From the NCBI GenBank assembly GCA_007844125.1, contig CM017559.1, positions 28,724,652-28,788,651 of the forward strand: DNA of 64,000 bases, in the 5' to 3' direction. Under the pieces are notes generated by a model. The model searched no databases, was not told the origin of the DNA, and saw only the letters and a program-made list of their open reading frames with translations. This DNA comes from Sinonovacula constricta (lineage: Eukaryota > Mollusca > Bivalvia > Cardiida > Solecurtidae). A program made the position numbers and the translations under genes. Below are positions 60,362 through 64,000 of the stretch, piece by piece; position 1 is the stretch's first letter, and each line of letters opens with the position of its first letter.

Positions 60362-60703
60362 CAGGATTTATCATCGCACCAACAGTATTTCAGTTATTTG
60401 TAGTTGGTGTTCTTTTGAAGCATATGTAGTACTGCCTTCACTGTGTATAACATACTGCGAAAAAAAGGCATGACACCACACAAAGTCACATTATCTTGAC
60501 ATCTGGCCCACCAGTTCTCTTATATTTGCTTGAGCATTAGCAAGAGATCTTGAACACTACCAATATTAATGAATTTGGTATGCCCCTGAATCAAACCTGG
60601 GGTATGCCCCTGAATCAAACCTGGGGTATGCCCCTGGATCAAACCTGGGGCATCCTGTACCTGGAGTCGACACTACCAATTTTGCTACTATGTCTGGTTG
60701 AGT
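60362..60703 (-). mobile_element. Family A SINE, diverged, with internal 24-bp triplication
   Basis: Reverse copy. The B-box segment tatgcccctgaatcaaacct is tandemly triplicated at about 60578-60650. Confidence 0.7.
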
Positions 60704-60761
60704 CATGATGAAAATCTAAACAATTTGCCTTTTTGCCTAAGTCTGTCTCAGCGCTAAGAGG

Positions 60762-60845
60762 ACAGTTATATATCCCTGAATCGAACCTGGGACATCCTGT
60801 ACTAGAGTCGACACTTCACCGATTGTGCTACCATGTCCGGTTAAG
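60762..60845 (-). mobile_element. Family A SINE head fragment
   Basis: 'ctgaatcgaacctgggacat' and 'ccgattgtgctaccatgtcc' are the reverse of the B- and A-box regions; the body is missing. Confidence 0.55.
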
Positions 60846-61197
60846 ACATATCTACCTAGATGCCTATTTACTTAAGCCTACCTCAAGATAGGCTAAGAGC
60901 TAAGAATATATCTACCAGCTCTATAGAAAGTGTGTGAGTAATAAAGATGGAGTATGAATGTTCTCAACTAAAATCTGGAATTTATCTGACAAACCATGTT
61001 TTGTCATGCCCATTGATCTCGGGACGGGTTTATTTTACTTCTGAATATTACTAAGAGTTATGATTATTCATATTTTTAGAAATCATACCCGAAGGAGAGA
61101 GTAATTGGATTGCAAGAATGTCCTTAGAATGTCACAATGTGTTATGATCATGATTGTACTGTCCATATGAATATCAGAGCATTATACTAGGGATGGC

Positions 61198-61270
61198 AAA
61201 GGTTACAAAATCAATAACTAGTAAACCTTTTCAAACATTTGACAGGCTAACCAATTTACTAGACCAATAG
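61198..61270 (+). mobile_element. Solo hAT-like end
   Basis: 'tagggatggcaaaggtt' resembles the left end of 27819-28916; no right end was seen. Confidence 0.3.
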
Positions 61271-61321
61271 TACCATTATATTTTGGTGCTTAGATATAAT
61301 TTGCTTGTTTTGCTTTTTTGT

Positions 61322-61400
61322 TACATCGCACCGAAGTGGTCATATTGGTAGAATCCAGCTTATTATTGGTGGAGGAAGACCCCAGACTGATGCCTTAGTA
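61322..61400 (-). mobile_element. 3' fragment of a family C-related SINE
   Basis: 'tccagcttattattggtgga' and 'ggaagaccccagactgatgc' are the reverse of the family body. Confidence 0.45.
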
Positions 61401-62571
61401 GAGCCAATGACAGCTTAGAATTAGATTTTTCCATTTACATATGTGGTCACTATTTGTGCTTTCAGTTTACTTTATATCTTCAGTCGCTAGCCTTTTAATG
61501 CTTTGTAAAATATTTAAATCAAATGTAAAAAAAAGGCAGTTTATTACATTTTTGACTTTACAGAACAGCGTGCAAAATAATGTCAACAAATAGGAAGTTC
61601 ACTAAAATGGGGCCATCATAGTTTGAGTAATTTGTCAGTCTTTCTTCAACAAGGAGTGCTAAAGACATATGAAACTATGATCATTACTCTCTATGAGTAC
61701 GTACCAATATTTTTGTGTGAAGTTTCACCCAAGATCACTGTGATTTGCTAATCGCTAACAACCCAGACATAGAAAATGTCAGTTCAGATGGAGGAAGTCA
61801 TCAATGGATACTGCCATCACCTCTTAATGAATATTACAGGCAGAGGCAGTAATGAGATGGATCAGGGCCTGAACTTGGCCAGTTTTATTATCGTGACACT
61901 GACAAACCAGTTTTAATTTTAAACCTTAAATCCTGAGCATCAAGGCATCAATTTTAAGAGTATTTGGCGAGACGCAACAGGGGATTTAACCCACAACCTA
62001 TCTGCAAGTAGACTCTCTAACACTGATCTATGCAATAGGTGGTGGAGTGTGCCTCGAATGTAGTGCAGATGGACTGTGTCATCATGTTTTATTATGTCAC
62101 ACCCTAAGAGTTTCATTGATAATTAGTGGATTAGCAGGATTATATTATATAGAAAATATATTAATGTTACCCACCAATATATTTCATATATTAAAATTAA
62201 GAGCAATTATTAAACAATGACAGAACTTGCAACTGGTTAACACCAGGAAACAAGTTAATCAGTTATCTGTTACCAGCTATACATTAAACAAAACATTTGT
62301 CAATTGGGTGAAGGAAGAGAAAAGACAAGTGTCTGGTAAAACTACTGGCACATCATTGTTAAAGAATACAAAGGTGTAAATCTTATTTAGGAAAAAAACT
62401 ATAAATTTATTCCATTAGTCTCAAAATAATCCATGATTGTGACCCTTTGAGTCAATATAAAATAACATATAAAAATAAATAAAATATATTCACCAAAACT
62501 TTTGGATATTCAATAAAAAACAACACCCATGCGGTGTTTGTCATGTTCATGGTTTTGCTACTTTGTATTCT
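61401..62571. other. No feature seen
   Basis: Nothing recognised. Confidence 0.5.
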
Positions 62572-62808
62572 TCTTTCACTAGCATAGAGTCACCAATTTG
62601 TAACTCCTCTGACTGCTTAGCCTCCTGCTGCAGGGTTCGAATCCCATTTGGGGTGCAAGACTAAATGTGGAAAGGTCTTTGACCTGACCTTTGGTATTCT
62701 GGTGGTTCTACCCAGACATTTGTTTGGGGTCTTCCTCCACCAAAACAGCTGGATGTTGCTATAATGGTCAGGAGTATCTTAAAAACAAAACAAACATCTT
62801 TCACTAGC
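62572..62808 (+). mobile_element. Family C SINE, 5'-truncated, with 12-bp target duplication
   Basis: The SINE is 62584-62796, B-box gggttcgaatcccatttg, A-rich tail. Flanked by TCTTTCACTAGC (62572-62583, 62797-62808). Confidence 0.9.
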
Positions 62809-63148
62809 TCTCAAAATCACATGTGTTATATTTTCTTCATCTGGAAAAATCAATGAAACACGATGGTGATCATAAATAAGCTCCAGCAGATTTGAGGAGT
62901 TATACTTAGCTAAGCCATTTTCCATATATGGCTGTAGAGTAAGACTTTGAAAATGTTCATGTCAGAAATTATAAAATCTTCATATTTGGTATACATGTTC
63001 CCTTAGTAACCCTCTCTCAAAATTGTTAAGAACATCGACCAAACAACATGGCCGCCAGCTTTTTGCTAATGCGACTATGTAAGAAAAAAAAACCTACTTA
63101 TGAAACAAAAGCCACTGCATCTAATTAAAATTAATTATCTAAATGATC

Positions 63149-63434
63149 CATTTGAATTACCAGCCCCAATAGCTCAATTGGTAGAGCGTCGGTTTGCAGA
63201 TCAGGAGGTAGCGGATTCAATGCCGGGCCAAACCAAAGACTTTAAAGTTGGTAGTAGTGGCTTCCCTCCTAACGCTCTGGGCTAAAGGGACAGCATTACT
63301 CCTGAATCATCGGTGTCAGTATAATGGAGCTTCTGGGTTCAGTCCCTGGGCACCTCATAAGTGCCCCTGTGCTATAATGATAGAAATGTCGCTGCACAGT
63401 ATCGGTAAAAATGCTGGCAAATCTCATTTGAATT
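63149..63434 (+). mobile_element. Family B SINE, full-length, with 10-bp target duplication
   Basis: The SINE is 63159-63424 with intact A-box (tagctcaattggtagagcg) and a B-box-like gcggattcaatgcc. Flanked by CATTTGAATT (63149-63158, 63425-63434). Confidence 0.88.
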
Positions 63435-63949
63435 CTGCTATTGACAAAATTACATTTATTCTGGTCTGTATAAACATTGTTGATATTTCATGTTCTCTTC
63501 CACTGCTTGTATACTGCACTTTGGTAAGCAGCATAGAGTTGTCAAAAACCTGTTACTTCTAATCAATTAACTCATTATTTATCATTATAATTCCTTTAAA
63601 GCATTGCTTCAAATTGACACAAATTATATGCATAAACCTACTTGTGTTATGAATATATGTCGATGTATTTATAGCAGGACTAACAAAAACTAGTAAATGA
63701 GGTTTGACTTTATGTGGGGATTTTGATTTGGATTGTTGAGTGTGATAGTATGTTTTATTTATTGTGAGAATTGTTCCTAGCTGTTTCAGGTTTAAGGTCA
63801 CTTTACCATTCTGGAATTTTCATAATAGTTGTCACTTTGACTTGGGTATTTTTGTATCATTTTGAGGATATATTTTTACTGTAATTCACGTTACCTGACA
63901 TATCTTCTTCCCATTTCAGTGATGACTGAGGGAGATGGTGCTTTCGCAG

Positions 63950-64000
63950 ACACAAACCCCTAATCCGGGCATCAGCCTCTACTCTCGTGTGGAGAGGCAG
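63950..64000 (+). CDS. Candidate partial exon at the window edge
   Basis: After gtgctttcgcag|, 17 codons (TQTPNPGISLYSRVERQ) stay open to the window end in phase 0, compatible with exon 25295-25327. Alternatively, the upstream acceptor at 63918-63919 opens a first coding exon beginning at ATG 63935, in the same frame (MVLS...). Not recognised as a family. Confidence 0.35.

Overview
The window is animal nuclear DNA: AT-rich, intron-rich, gene-poor and crowded with short mobile elements and tandem repeats. No rRNA, CRISPR array or bacterial operon was seen. The mixture of tRNA-derived SINEs, tandem-core 'pearl'/Helentron-like elements, TTAA-flanked MITEs and hAT-like elements is what I would expect of a bivalve mollusc. 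That assignment rests on family knowledge and has not been searched.

Two protein genes are readable. On the plus strand, 6524-15513, eight exons with clean GT-AG junctions encode a complete 305-residue maspardin (SPG21/ACP33), an alpha/beta-hydrolase-fold trafficking protein. On the minus strand, 21645 to about 23097 or 23191, two or three exons encode mitochondrial ribosomal protein bL34m (MRPL34), with an unusual C-terminal extension of about 41 residues. A candidate first coding exon of a third, unidentified plus-strand gene lies at 25295-25327 beside an E-box. A candidate exon that could be spliced to it in frame lies at the right edge (63950-64000). If they belong together, almost all of 25-64 kb is one intron. 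A 41-codon ORF with one membrane segment (30321-30446) could be a terminal exon.

Layout. 1-6.4 kb: a 3 kb satellite of a 26-bp unit, then a small MITE. 6.5-16.4 kb: maspardin, whose introns hold a TTAA MITE, a Helentron-like element, SINEs and another MITE. 16.4-21.6 kb: no gene seen; one unexpanded TTAA element (19226-19460) and one intact SINE. 21.6-25.3 kb: MRPL34 and simple repeats. 25.3-64 kb: a repeat archive. It holds tandem SINEs, two hAT-like elements near 1 kb (one with a perfect 8-bp target duplication), a 34-bp array, a TTAA element swollen by a 37-bp satellite, several Helentron-like copies (one inserted inside a MITE), and 27-, 28-, 36- and ~97-bp arrays plus SINE clusters.

The most interesting theme is that several tandem arrays are not free-standing. 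They lie inside, or start from, recognisable mobile elements. The clearest case is the 40512-42317 element, whose short relative in the same window shows what it looked like before expansion. All long ORFs over the arrays are by-products of stop-free repeat units and are not called as genes.
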